The notes beneath the pieces were generated by a model. It was given only the letters and a program-made list of their open reading frames with translations, ran no database searches and had not been told where the DNA came from. The position numbers and the translations under genes were made by a program. Below are positions 39,642 to 46,615 of a stretch of DNA of 64,000 nt, piece after piece (the stretch's first letter is position 1; each line of letters begins with the position of its first letter). Source of the stretch: a virus; the IMG/VR virus record IMGVR_UViG_3300006947_000007, positions 1 to 64,000 of that record. One strand, given 5' to 3'.

Positions 39642-40877
39642 CTATTCAATTAATTCGTGGTAGTGAGGGAAATGATCAGAGAATGATATTTTTCTTCTTT
39701 TCTCTAATATTTCAAATTGCTTCTTTGCTAATTGCTTAGCCTCTGTACTTACCTTACCGCTAACCATAGATTTCATATCCCGTAGAACCGATATGTATCC
39801 TTGTTTATCGTCAAATGTTCCAGACATGTCGATAAAATAATCTATTTGTTCTTGTATTGTGTTAGTGTGGCTAGGGTCTAAACCTAACACAGAAAGCCAC
39901 AACGGATCTTGTACCCGATTATGGTGCATTATTATTTCTTTATCGTAATCAAATTTATTAATTTTCTCATTCAAATATATCAAAAAATCCTTAAAGTATG
40001 GTAGACTTAAACTGTTATGAGCACAGCCAAATCCTAATATTAAATTTTTAGTTTCTTTTGATTGTTTAAAGAACGAGTCTACATTTTGGTTCCATTTATC
40101 AAAGTCCAGGCCCCATCTAATTAGTTCACTCCTCTTACCTAATGCTTCTCCGGAAAGTTGCATTTCATAACGAATGTTTGGGGTTCTCTTCACTAGCTCT
40201 ATAAACTTATCATACTTGTGTTTCGGAAAGTTTAAATTGGTTGTAACAACTAGTACAACTTCTTGCCCGTCGGTTATAGTGTCATTAATGTTAACTATAA
40301 ATTCTTCTATAAATTGATACATGTGATTTGTAAAGAATGGTTCGCCACCTAATAAACTAAAGGTTATAAAATCTTTATGTTTAAGAGTACTGTTCCACCA
40401 TTCATTTAATAATTGAAGTACTTTTTCAAATATAGCATCCTCTGTATCTGGGAATCGTCTACCTGTTTCTTTCTGCCAACGGCTACTCTGACCTTCCCAA
40501 CAATAGGCACATGCCATATTACATTTGTTTGTTAGTTCGAGTTCAACAAACTGAAATAGATCAGATGACAAGTCTAATTTTTTATTAAATAAGGGATTGT
40601 TTTTGCGAATATGCTCAGTTCTTGTACTAGTACCGCTCGCTTCTTCTGATTTCCAGCACCCAGAACAATCTGCGGATTGTATGCCGTTGCTTAATTCATA
40701 TTTTCTTTTTTGTAGCGTTGGGTGATTGAGTAAGAAATCTAAGCCTTTTGCTTCTAATATATCTAAATCAAATGTAACTTCAGCTCGCTGATCTTCTGTT
40801 AATTCTGTCTTACAACACCAGTTGACTGTTTTATTTGGCAGAGATATAATAAGATCGTTCCAAGTTTTGAAACACAT
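39642..40877 (-). CDS. radical SAM protein with N-terminal auxiliary-cluster module
   Basis: 411 aa from ATG 40877 (M-C-F-K-T-W-N); the longer frame overlaps the IscA-like gene and has no ribosome site. The N-terminal third has paired cysteines (W-C-C-K; D-C-S-G-C-W-K-S-E-E), a twitch/SPASM-like cluster site placed before the core. The radical SAM motif is C-N-M-A-C-A-Y-C, followed by L-L-G-G-E-P-F-F. Members of this type also occur at 55583, 58772 and 62385. It sits between the IscA-like gene and the tail-fibre genes, so both cluster supply and a possible substrate class flank it. Confidence 0.88.
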   Translation of the reverse strand: MCFKTWNDLIISLPNKTVNWCCKTELTEDQRAEVTFDLDILEAKGLDFLLNHPTLQKRKYELSNGIQSADCSGCWKSEEASGTSTRTEHIRKNNPLFNKKLDLSSDLFQFVELELTNKCNMACAYCWEGQSSRWQKETGRRFPDTEDAIFEKVLQLLNEWWNSTLKHKDFITFSLLGGEPFFTNHMYQFIEEFIVNINDTITDGQEVVLVVTTNLNFPKHKYDKFIELVKRTPNIRYEMQLSGEALGKRSELIRWGLDFDKWNQNVDSFFKQSKETKNLILGFGCAHNSLSLPYFKDFLIYLNEKINKFDYDKEIIMHHNRVQDPLWLSVLGLDPSHTNTIQEQIDYFIDMSGTFDDKQGYISVLRDMKSMVSGKVSTEAKQLAKKQFEILEKRRKISFSDHFPHYHELIE

Positions 40878-40893
40878 TGTATCCGCATGATGT

Positions 40894-41226
40894 TCAGACT
40901 GCAAATGACTCGCCGCACCCACAACTTGAAGTTGCTTGGGGGTTCTTAACTGCTAGGAACGATCCGCCTAGTTCTTGAACATAGTCAATAACACTACCCA
41001 AGACGTACATTTCAGCAAGTTTATTAATCATTAATCTATTATCGGAATCGTCGCTTAGTTGTACTTCGATCCATTCGTCTGGGTCTGTGATTTCATTGGC
41101 AAACTTCCAGTCGTATGTAAATCCACTACAGCCACCACCTTTTATAGTGAATGTGGCATATTTCTTATCATTTGTTGTTGTGGCGTTTAGCAAATAATCC
41201 TTTGCTTTGTCAGTTACGTCTATCAT
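40894..41226 (-). CDS. A-type iron-sulfur cluster carrier (second copy)
   Basis: 110 aa, full HesB/IscA length. Ligands: Cys33 in G-G-G-C-S-G-F and Cys102/Cys104 in S-C-G-C-G-E-S-F. It differs clearly from the copy at 5263-5610, so the two are not a recent duplication. Immediately downstream of the ferredoxin gene and upstream of the radical SAM gene in transcription order, which suggests cluster delivery to that enzyme (inference). Confidence 0.95.
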   Translation of the reverse strand: MIDVTDKAKDYLLNATTTNDKKYATFTIKGGGCSGFTYDWKFANEITDPDEWIEVQLSDDSDNRLMINKLAEMYVLGSVIDYVQELGGSFLAVKNPQATSSCGCGESFAV

Positions 41227-41260
41227 TTTAATTTCCTAGTGTTATACTTACTTATCGTTG

Positions 41261-41596
41261 TCAATCTATGTGATGTACTTTTACGATTAGTGATTTGTCT
41301 GGTATTCCTCGTAAATCTACTTGGCACCCTAGTCTGCTTTTACCTTCTACATATCCTGGTGAATAATCTAAAAGGTCCAATTCAGCAAGTGGGATTTTGC
41401 CATGTTCCATTTCTCCTAAGAGCTCGTATCCTTTTATTACTTCTATATGGCAGGTAGCACATATACAACTTCCTCCACAATCACCCCAAGGTTCTCCCTT
41501 GAAGTGATCGTAGAGTGCTACCATTATGTTGTCGTTCTCACCATATTCAACATCAAACTCACGGCCTGACCTTGTAATACACTTGAACGTGGTCAT
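41261..41596 (-). CDS. fdx: ISC-type [2Fe-2S] ferredoxin
   Basis: 111 aa from ATG 41596 (M-T-T-F-K-C). Cluster cysteines Cys40, Cys46, Cys49 and Cys91 give the adrenodoxin spacing C-x5-C-x2-C-x41-C, with D-C-G-G-S-C-I-C-A-T-C-H around the first three. Such ferredoxins supply electrons to the ISC pathway. The start follows the small membrane gene by 2 nt. The extra N-terminal residues of the longer frame are basic and not like the family. Confidence 0.92.
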   Translation of the reverse strand: MTTFKCITRSGREFDVEYGENDNIMVALYDHFKGEPWGDCGGSCICATCHIEVIKGYELLGEMEHGKIPLAELDLLDYSPGYVEGKSRLGCQVDLRGIPDKSLIVKVHHID

Positions 41597-41598
41597 AA

Positions 41599-41757
41599 CT
41601 AGCCTTTCGTTAGTACTTGGTAGGCGCCGTAGGCTATTGCGGCATAGGCGGCGTATGTAACCCATCCACCTAAAAATAGTATAACTAATCCTACAGCAAC
41701 TAATCCTAGTCCACCATGAGATGCTTTCTCTTTCATTCTACTTGTAATAAAATCCAT
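41599..41757 (-). CDS. small membrane protein
   Basis: 52 aa from ATG 41757 (M-D-F-I-T-S-R), which has an AAGGAGA ribosome site; the upstream ATG at 41784 lacks one. A charged, Gly-rich start precedes a hydrophobic Gly/Ala/Val helix pair (G-L-V-A-V-G-L-V-I-L-F; Y-A-A-Y-A-A-I-A-Y). Function unknown. It lies between the glucosaminidase and ferredoxin genes. Confidence 0.65.
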   Translation of the reverse strand: MDFITSRMKEKASHGGLGLVAVGLVILFLGGWVTYAAYAAIAYGAYQVLTKG

Positions 41758-41796
41758 AATATTCTCCTTTATATTGTGTAGCATTGCTACGTTACA

Positions 41797-42357
41797 TTAA
41801 GCATTTTCTAATACTTTCCTTATGCTTAAAACCTTTTGCTTAATCAAATCCACATAGTCTGGATTTGTACTCCATTTACTAAGGAGCTCTATTTGTTTGT
41901 TTATATTGAGTGAGTTAGTTTCTAATTGAATAGCTCTTTCAGTTCTAAAGAGCTCATAAGCATGATGCCCATTAATAGTATTTACCATATTTTTAACTGA
42001 TTCACACTTGTTTTTGAACGCTCTAACACCCCATACAGCGTCTGGATCGCCTAATGGCTTTAGTTGAGGTATATCTTTATTCCAAGTTCTAATACCAAAC
42101 AAGTTATTACCTTCGTTAGCAAATCTACTCTTGCCGTACCCAGATTCCATTACTGCCATAGATATAATAATCTCACTACTTATTTGCTGATCAGGGTCAA
42201 TATCTAAATTTACATATTTAATACAGTTATTTACAGCTAATACAAATTCATTGTTATTAGTATATTTCATGGTAGTTGAATGATTAGAAATATTGCCAAC
42301 ACTTGCTGTAACTATTGTTAACAGAATCGCAATAAGTATTCCTTGATTTTTATTCAT
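41797..42357 (-). CDS. Bax/FlgJ-type glucosaminidase
   Basis: 186 aa. N-terminal signal or anchor (6-22), then a glucosaminidase domain: catalytic Glu71 in I-S-M-A-V-M-E-S-G-Y-G-K-S-R-F-A and N-L-F-G-I-R-T-W (85-92). The family cleaves the glycan strands of peptidoglycan. It is the second wall hydrolase besides the GH19 endolysin. With a signal or anchor it would reach the periplasm without a holin, so it may act in entry, in cell-wall remodelling or in lysis timing. It starts 1 nt after the tRNA-containing ORF. Confidence 0.85.
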   Translation of the reverse strand: MNKNQGILIAILLTIVTASVGNISNHSTTMKYTNNNEFVLAVNNCIKYVNLDIDPDQQISSEIIISMAVMESGYGKSRFANEGNNLFGIRTWNKDIPQLKPLGDPDAVWGVRAFKNKCESVKNMVNTINGHHAYELFRTERAIQLETNSLNINKQIELLSKWSTNPDYVDLIKQKVLSIRKVLENA

Positions 42358-42358
42358 A

Positions 42359-42865
42359 CTATACCTTTTTACCTGCTGTTAAGAGTTCTTCCCTCGAAAC
42401 AACCATGTAAGGTCCTTTATTATAAGCAGGGACAACCGAATATTGTTTGCTAATTTCAATTCTTTCAGCTTGTTCTTTCCAACTACGTTGTTCAGATCCG
42501 TGACTGGGAACCGTGGCAGAGGTGAACGGATTCGAACCGCTAGTTTTGGATTTGGAATCCAACGTGTTACCATTAACACTACACCCCTTGAATGGTTCTC
42601 TTAATAGTGTTGGACCTGAAACAAGTTTATTAACTATTGGTGTATGTTTATTTTGATATGCTTGTTTAGGTTTATAATAGCCCTGAACATAATCAATGTA
42701 TTCAGTAAGAGTCATTTGAAGACCATGTAGGTGTTGTTTTCTTAGATGTTTATTATATGCTTTAAGGTCTTTAGATAGTTTTATCTTTTCTTTCTCAGAT
42801 ACAATCTTACGTTTATACTTTTTTGTATTTAACGAGGTCATCCCCCGTACCAAACCCATGGTCAT
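42359..42865 (-). CDS. hypothetical protein whose ORF contains tRNA-Trp
   Basis: 168 aa. The ATG at 42865 follows the 83-aa gene's stop by 1 nt; a possible internal start is at 42841 (M-T-S-L-N-T-K-K-Y). The first 85 residues are a basic helical domain (L-Q-M-T-L-T-E-Y-I-D-Y-V near 50-61) and the last 40 have V-P-A-Y-N-K-G-P-Y-M-V-V-S, both similar to parts of small proteins of marine T4-like phages (recollection). Residues about 93-118 are encoded by the tRNA-Trp sequence, in frame and without a stop codon. Either the tRNA inserted into the variable linker of this protein gene, or the ORF overlaps it. Confidence 0.65.
   Translation of the reverse strand: MTMGLVRGMTSLNTKKYKRKIVSEKEKIKLSKDLKAYNKHLRKQHLHGLQMTLTEYIDYVQGYYKPKQAYQNKHTPIVNKLVSGPTLLREPFKGCSVNGNTLDSKSKTSGSNPFTSATVPSHGSEQRSWKEQAERIEISKQYSVVPAYNKGPYMVVSREELLTAGKKV
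42514..42588 (-). tRNA. tRNA-Trp (anticodon CCA)
   Basis: 75 nt on the minus strand. Acceptor AGGGGTG pairs with CACCTCT (one G-T), D-arm from GTGTTAATGGTAACAC, anticodon stem TTGGA/TCCAA with loop TTCCAAA, T-arm AGCGG-TTCGAAT-CCGTT, discriminator G and an encoded 3' CCA. Anticodon CCA reads UGG. The whole tRNA lies in an open protein frame (42359-42865). Confidence 0.92.
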
Positions 42866-42866
42866 A

Positions 42867-43118
42867 TTAGATAGCTTTCTTGAAAGTTACTTCGTCGAAC
42901 TTGTTATGATCCTCTTTATTAAATATGATATTGGACATTCCAAAATCAGTAGGAGCAAAAGTATCTTCGAATATTTTAAATTCTGATAACTTATATTCTA
43001 GCATTAATGTTAGGATATTAACAACTGCTGTTTTGTTCTTAATATCGTTTATGGAACCCGGAGCAAGTAACTTTAATACCTTCTCCAGGTCCTCTATATC
43101 TTTTAATACGTCTATCAT
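42867..43118 (-). CDS. hypothetical protein
   Basis: 83 aa, mostly helical with alternating charged and hydrophobic residues (K-D-I-E-D-L-E-K-V-L-K-L-L). Located between the 17-kDa-antigen-like gene and the tRNA-containing ORF, 1-nt gaps on both sides. No recognised domain. May be a chaperone or partner of its neighbours. Confidence 0.7.
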   Translation of the reverse strand: MIDVLKDIEDLEKVLKLLAPGSINDIKNKTAVVNILTLMLEYKLSEFKIFEDTFAPTDFGMSNIIFNKEDHNKFDEVTFKKAI

Positions 43119-43119
43119 A

Positions 43120-43584
43120 TTAAAATTCGTGTGTATAATTAGCGTAATACTTAACGTTATCTATCATCCAGCTTATTGTTGAATGAGAGTAAACTTCCTG
43201 CCTAGATTCTTCATATCTAGTTTGTACTGTACAAATTGTTTGAGTTTGCCCGTTAGTAGTTGGCTTATTCTTGTTAGCTACATCGGCACCAATGATAGCA
43301 CCTAATATAGTTGCGGCATCGTTACCTTTGCCTTTACCTACTTGGTTACCAATAACACCGCCAATGATAGCACCAAACAATACATCGGCACTTGAAGCGC
43401 CAGTACCATTAGTGTACACTTGCTTACAAACTTCAACATTGTACGGTACTTGGCTTATTACTGTTTTCATATGATGATAAACATTAGGCCTTTCTACTCT
43501 TCCCGAATTTAAATCAGCCATTGCTGACGCGGCTACCAATGTTAACATTGTACTAGCAATTATTACTTTGATTGTATTTTTCAT
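43120..43584 (-). CDS. secreted glycine-zipper protein (17-kDa antigen-like)
   Basis: 154 aa. Signal peptide with cleavage near A-S-A-M-A-D (residues about 18-24), then a glycine-zipper segment A-I-I-G-G-V-I-G-N-Q-V-G-K-G-K-G and A-I-I-G-A-D-V-A, resembling the Rick_17kDa_Anti 2TM domain that inserts in the outer membrane. Such proteins are common in alphaproteobacterial envelopes and in some pelagic phages (recollection). It is first after the promoter at 43619-43646. Could change the host surface. Confidence 0.75.
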   Translation of the reverse strand: MKNTIKVIIASTMLTLVAASAMADLNSGRVERPNVYHHMKTVISQVPYNVEVCKQVYTNGTGASSADVLFGAIIGGVIGNQVGKGKGNDAATILGAIIGADVANKNKPTTNGQTQTICTVQTRYEESRQEVYSHSTISWMIDNVKYYANYTHEF

Positions 43585-43618
43585 TTGTTATTCCTTCTTT
43601 TATTGTTTATATACTACT

Positions 43619-43646
43619 ATTATACACTATACAGGCCAAAAGTCAA
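43619..43646 (-). promoter_or_regulatory. sigma70 promoter of the glycine-zipper/tRNA-Trp/ferredoxin operon
   Basis: Minus strand TTGACT (43641-43646), 16-nt spacer with GGCC and AGTG, TATAAT (43619-43624). Member of the same family as 25655 and 51604. Heads a run of genes that ends at the radical SAM gene at 39642. Confidence 0.85.
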
Positions 43647-43706
43647 CCATTTTCTCGTCTTTTTTGTCAATATAACCTGTTGATTTTACTAGATTATATA
43701 TATTTA

Positions 43707-44471
43707 TTAGGATTTTATTTCTAAATCACGGTAAAACCACCAGTAATTCTCGTCATTTTCGGTGTTCGGAACAGTTAATGTGTCCAAATACACCATAAAG
43801 TCCTTCCAAGTTTGTCCATCGTAATCGTCATATTCCATATAAGGATACTCTTTAGTATCTCTAACTGCTTGATTAAAACTCTCAAACTTTATGTGCTTTC
43901 TTAACCCTGTGTGAATTAATAAACTTCCTGTGTGTTCTTTTAGATTAGTAACTTCGCCGGTGCCGTAAGTCAACCATAAAGGCGTATAATGATTGTGGTG
44001 ATTCTCTTTACTACGCTCAAAGTTCTGCCATTCTGTCCTGTCTATGCTAGGCCTAAACCCCGGAATAACTTCCCCATCTCGGTATCGAATGTCTTCATCC
44101 ATTTCTGCTACATTAACGAAGTAGCAACTATTAAACATTCTTAAATAAAAGCCTTCATCAGTCCTGTCAATCATATGTCCGATAGCCCACCAACGTTTAT
44201 CCTTAGTTTGTTCTAACACTAACTCAAATGTTTTTTCTGGTTCTAAAAATATATGGCCAGCACTAACTACACACACTACATCTAAGTCGTGTTTATTTTC
44301 GTATATGTGATTCCATATTTGTTTTTGTCGATAGTCTTCTTTAGGAAATGCTATTACATCTGAATTAGCATACATCTTTTTAGCATTTTCAACCGTGTGG
44401 TCAAACAACCGACTAGTAAGAACAGTTTCTTTATATGGGTTGTTAATGTATATTGTTAATTTACGTTTCAT
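43707..44471 (-). CDS. hypothetical protein, possibly glycosyltransferase-related
   Basis: 254 aa. The start M-K-R-K-L-T-I-Y-I-N-N-P-Y-K-E and D-V-V-C-V-V-S-A-G-H-I-F-L-E-P (about 79-93) could be a nucleotide-sugar-like fold core with a late W-W-A-I-G-H-M. The pattern is suggestive but no DxD motif is clear, so the glycosyltransferase call is only a possibility. It overlaps the SGNH gene by 4 nt, so the two probably act together. Confidence 0.7.
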   Translation of the reverse strand: MKRKLTIYINNPYKETVLTSRLFDHTVENAKKMYANSDVIAFPKEDYRQKQIWNHIYENKHDLDVVCVVSAGHIFLEPEKTFELVLEQTKDKRWWAIGHMIDRTDEGFYLRMFNSCYFVNVAEMDEDIRYRDGEVIPGFRPSIDRTEWQNFERSKENHHNHYTPLWLTYGTGEVTNLKEHTGSLLIHTGLRKHIKFESFNQAVRDTKEYPYMEYDDYDGQTWKDFMVYLDTLTVPNTENDENYWWFYRDLEIKS

Positions 44472-45361
44472 TTAGTCATATTAAATATAGGATCAAAGTA
44501 TCTAGCAAACATTTTAAATCCTTCGTGATTTAAATGAGCATCATCGTGAGGTCTCATATATTTGTCTAATTGTGGTGTTTTGTCGTTTGCCCATTTAAGG
44601 AAGTATGTTTCGTTTACTAAGTTGCTTTTAAGGAATTGTTTATCACTTTCAGGAAACTCATGAAAGAACTCATCCCTTTTATTATTTCTAAGAGGTTTCT
44701 CCCATTGATAAAATTTAACCAACTTGCCTTTAGCTGTTAAGTAGCCGTGTATTAATTTTAAAGTACTTATAACTTGTTTCATTCGTGCCGAATCCGAATA
44801 TGTTGTAAAAAATCTAGATACAGGCAAGATATGTGGTTTTGGTACCAAGTTAAAGAGATGATTCTCAACCATCTGTTCCTGCTCGTCACGTGCCAAAGTT
44901 GCCCAATAGCTGTCCACTTGAGGTACTCTGTTATATTTTTTATTAGGGTTTAACAACTTCCCACTTTCGAATATTTGTAGTGGATAATAATTTTCATATT
45001 CTGTTAAGTACCTATCATCAATGTGCCAAGTCAATCGCATATAATTAGGTACCTCAATACAATATAGATCAGGATTATAGTTTTCTTCTGTATAGGTTAT
45101 TCTATCAGGTACTGTGTCTATGCCGGCACCTGGGTAACTTACATTATAAATTTTAAAATTTGGATTTTGTTTTGATAATTCTTTGACAAAGTTATCGCCA
45201 TCTACCCGGGTAGCATAATTGTCTGATTGGACATAGCCATTAAACGTGTATGATTCGTCATCGTCGTGACCGCGTTTTCTATTTCTAACTGAGCCTACTG
45301 CCGCAGGCTCTCCTTCTGATGCCATGTATGATGAACCAATAAATGCTACGCTATTAGCCAT
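44468..45361 (-). CDS. SGNH-hydrolase-like protein
   Basis: 297 aa, the same length as its paralogue at 25726-26619. Block I is A-F-I-G-S-S-Y-M (5-12) with a candidate nucleophile Ser, and block V is P-H-D-D-A-H-L-N (near 275-282) with D-x-x-H-type Asp/His. The Y-N-V-S-Y-P-G-A-G-I-D segment lies in the block II position. Likely an esterase or acyltransferase on a glycan. The gene overlaps the next by 4 nt. Confidence 0.72.
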   Translation of the reverse strand: MANSVAFIGSSYMASEGEPAAVGSVRNRKRGHDDDESYTFNGYVQSDNYATRVDGDNFVKELSKQNPNFKIYNVSYPGAGIDTVPDRITYTEENYNPDLYCIEVPNYMRLTWHIDDRYLTEYENYYPLQIFESGKLLNPNKKYNRVPQVDSYWATLARDEQEQMVENHLFNLVPKPHILPVSRFFTTYSDSARMKQVISTLKLIHGYLTAKGKLVKFYQWEKPLRNNKRDEFFHEFPESDKQFLKSNLVNETYFLKWANDKTPQLDKYMRPHDDAHLNHEGFKMFARYFDPIFNMTK

Positions 45362-45372
45362 ATATTACTTCC

Positions 45373-45882
45373 TTAATGTACGGTATTACCAGTAGAATCT
45401 TGGGGGAGATTAATTTTCTCAACACTATTTCGTGTTTCATGTATGTGTGATACAATATGGTCGTATTCTTGTTGTGTTAATATTGTACGATATAGTTTTA
45501 ATGCTTCTGCTATAAGAGGGCCAGCAATAACTAAGCCACTAGTAAACGAAATATGTTTAGATATTAGTGCCTCAAGTTCAGTATGGAATATAATCATGTC
45601 ATCGCTTCGTTCATCGGGTTGTCTAAAGTCAAAGTCTACATCACGCTGGTTCAAAAACTGCTCATCCATTTCGTCGTCGGTCATTTCGTCAATAACGTAC
45701 CTGTCTTCGACGTTAGTGTCTTCTTCGTATTGTTTTAGTTCTAAGAATCGTTGCTTCTGTTCTTCTTTTGCTTTTTGTGATAAGAATTTATTAAATGAGC
45801 TAGAATCACGTGATAATAATCTATCACTAGTTGTTAATAACATTCTGGCTAGGTGTAGTTTTATTTTTTCATTCCATGTCAT
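45373..45882 (-). CDS. hypothetical protein
   Basis: 169 aa, acidic in the middle (about 52-85) and helical at both ends, no membrane segment. A conserved-looking C-terminal helix pair (F-H-T-E-L-E-A-L-I-S-K-H; L-T-Q-Q-E-Y-D-H-I-V) could bind a partner. An AAGGAT ribosome site precedes the start, directly after the 45.9-46.1 kb intergenic region. No known family. Confidence 0.72.
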   Translation of the reverse strand: MTWNEKIKLHLARMLLTTSDRLLSRDSSSFNKFLSQKAKEEQKQRFLELKQYEEDTNVEDRYVIDEMTDDEMDEQFLNQRDVDFDFRQPDERSDDMIIFHTELEALISKHISFTSGLVIAGPLIAEALKLYRTILTQQEYDHIVSHIHETRNSVEKINLPQDSTGNTVH

Positions 45883-45927
45883 TTGCTGTTTATCCTTAGA
45901 TTAAGTCGTTCGCCTGTCCTACCAGGT

Positions 45928-46057
45928 TGTTCGCTCTTTGATTTTACTAGTATGTACTAATAAAAGTATAATAGTGACCCCCTTATCGCCGTCCTATTAT
46001 CGACTATCCCTGCCGTTGCCCGATCTGTTCAGCCCACATAACAAATTATAGCGAACA
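45928..46057 (-). ncRNA. possible structured RNA in the 45.9-46.1 kb intergenic region
   Basis: The 245-nt gap between 45882 and 46128 has no ORF of useful length. TGTTCGCT (45928-45935) is complementary to AGCGAACA (46050-46057), closing a 130-nt segment, and a CCTG/CAGG hairpin (45913-45926) sits beside it. The enclosed stretch is richer in G+C than its AT-rich surroundings. It could be an sRNA, leader or processed RNA; this is a structural guess without a family match. Confidence 0.3.
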
Positions 46058-46127
46058 TCGATAGTCTTTCCAATTCCTATATTAATAGTACTTATTAAAC
46101 ACTACTATAATAACTAGGTAATTACAA

Positions 46128-46340
46128 TTAAAACTCGTAATCTGGCTCATCTGCGTTGTAACTAGTACACACAAATTGTAATGCCTTCCGGGCTTGTTTT
46201 ACATTTGCTCCCTTTACATTTTTAAGTATAAACCTAATTGCTTTATCTTTTCCTAATTGTAGTTCATAAACAGCCTTGGTTGCTGAATCTTCTAGTTCAG
46301 TTGTTTTACGTTCTAATTGGTCTTGTGTAAGTTTACTCAT
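46128..46340 (-). CDS. small basic helical protein
   Basis: 70 aa, all helical: K-L-T-Q-D-Q-L-E-R-K-T-T-E-L, then a Lys-rich middle and a C-terminal V-K-Q-A-R-K-A-L-Q-F. No hydrophobic anchor. Downstream of the 54-aa gene behind the 46.6 kb promoter. No family recognised. Confidence 0.65.
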   Translation of the reverse strand: MSKLTQDQLERKTTELEDSATKAVYELQLGKDKAIRFILKNVKGANVKQARKALQFVCTSYNADEPDYEF

Positions 46341-46379
46341 TGCTATTTCCTCTAGCTAAATGTAAAAATAAATCTCTAG

Positions 46380-46544
46380 TTATACTTGTTTAGTAGTGAT
46401 AGAGACAATAGTGTCGGCTGTTACATTTTGTGCTTCAGCTGACGTTATAGCACGGTTAACACTCTCAGATTCGGTGTTTCCGTCCCATGATTCAAGTGAC
46501 TCAGTATTTAAGCCGTTTTGTACTTCAATTGTTGTAATAAACAT
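46380..46544 (-). CDS. small protein (54 aa)
   Basis: 54 aa starting M-F-I-T-T-I-E-V-Q-N-G. Rich in Ser/Thr/Glu and beta-prone, ending V-S-I-T-T-K-Q-V. A GAAAGG ribosome site lies before the ATG, and the sigma70 promoter at 46575-46602 is 31 nt upstream. The overlapping plus-strand frame (46396-46578) has no ribosome site and is its shadow. Confidence 0.6.
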   Translation of the reverse strand: MFITTIEVQNGLNTESLESWDGNTESESVNRAITSAEAQNVTADTIVSITTKQV

Positions 46545-46574
46545 ATGGTGCCTTTCTGTTGTTTGTATAGTACT

Positions 46575-46602
46575 ATAATAGCATCTATTTGTTATAAGTC
46601 AA
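46575..46602 (-). promoter_or_regulatory. sigma70 promoter of the 46.5 kb small genes
   Basis: Minus strand TTGACT (46597-46602), 16-nt spacer, TATTAT (46575-46580). Starts with GGTTGAC like the other family members. Drives the 54-aa and 70-aa genes and perhaps beyond through the structured intergenic segment. Confidence 0.72.
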
Positions 46603-46615
46603 CCATTTTATTTGA

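Noticed and set aside
42379-42579. 66-aa ORF across tRNA-Trp in another frame
   Set aside because: Its N-terminal part is the tRNA read out of frame and the rest is a shadow of the 168-aa frame.
45901-46127. Possible tRNA in the 45.9-46.1 kb gap
   Set aside because: No T-arm with TTCGA/TTCAA and matching acceptor arms could be arranged; only the 8-bp long-range pairing was left.
46396-46578. Plus-strand 60-aa ORF
   Set aside because: It mirrors the 54-aa minus-strand gene at 46380-46544, which has a ribosome site and an upstream promoter; the plus-strand frame has neither.
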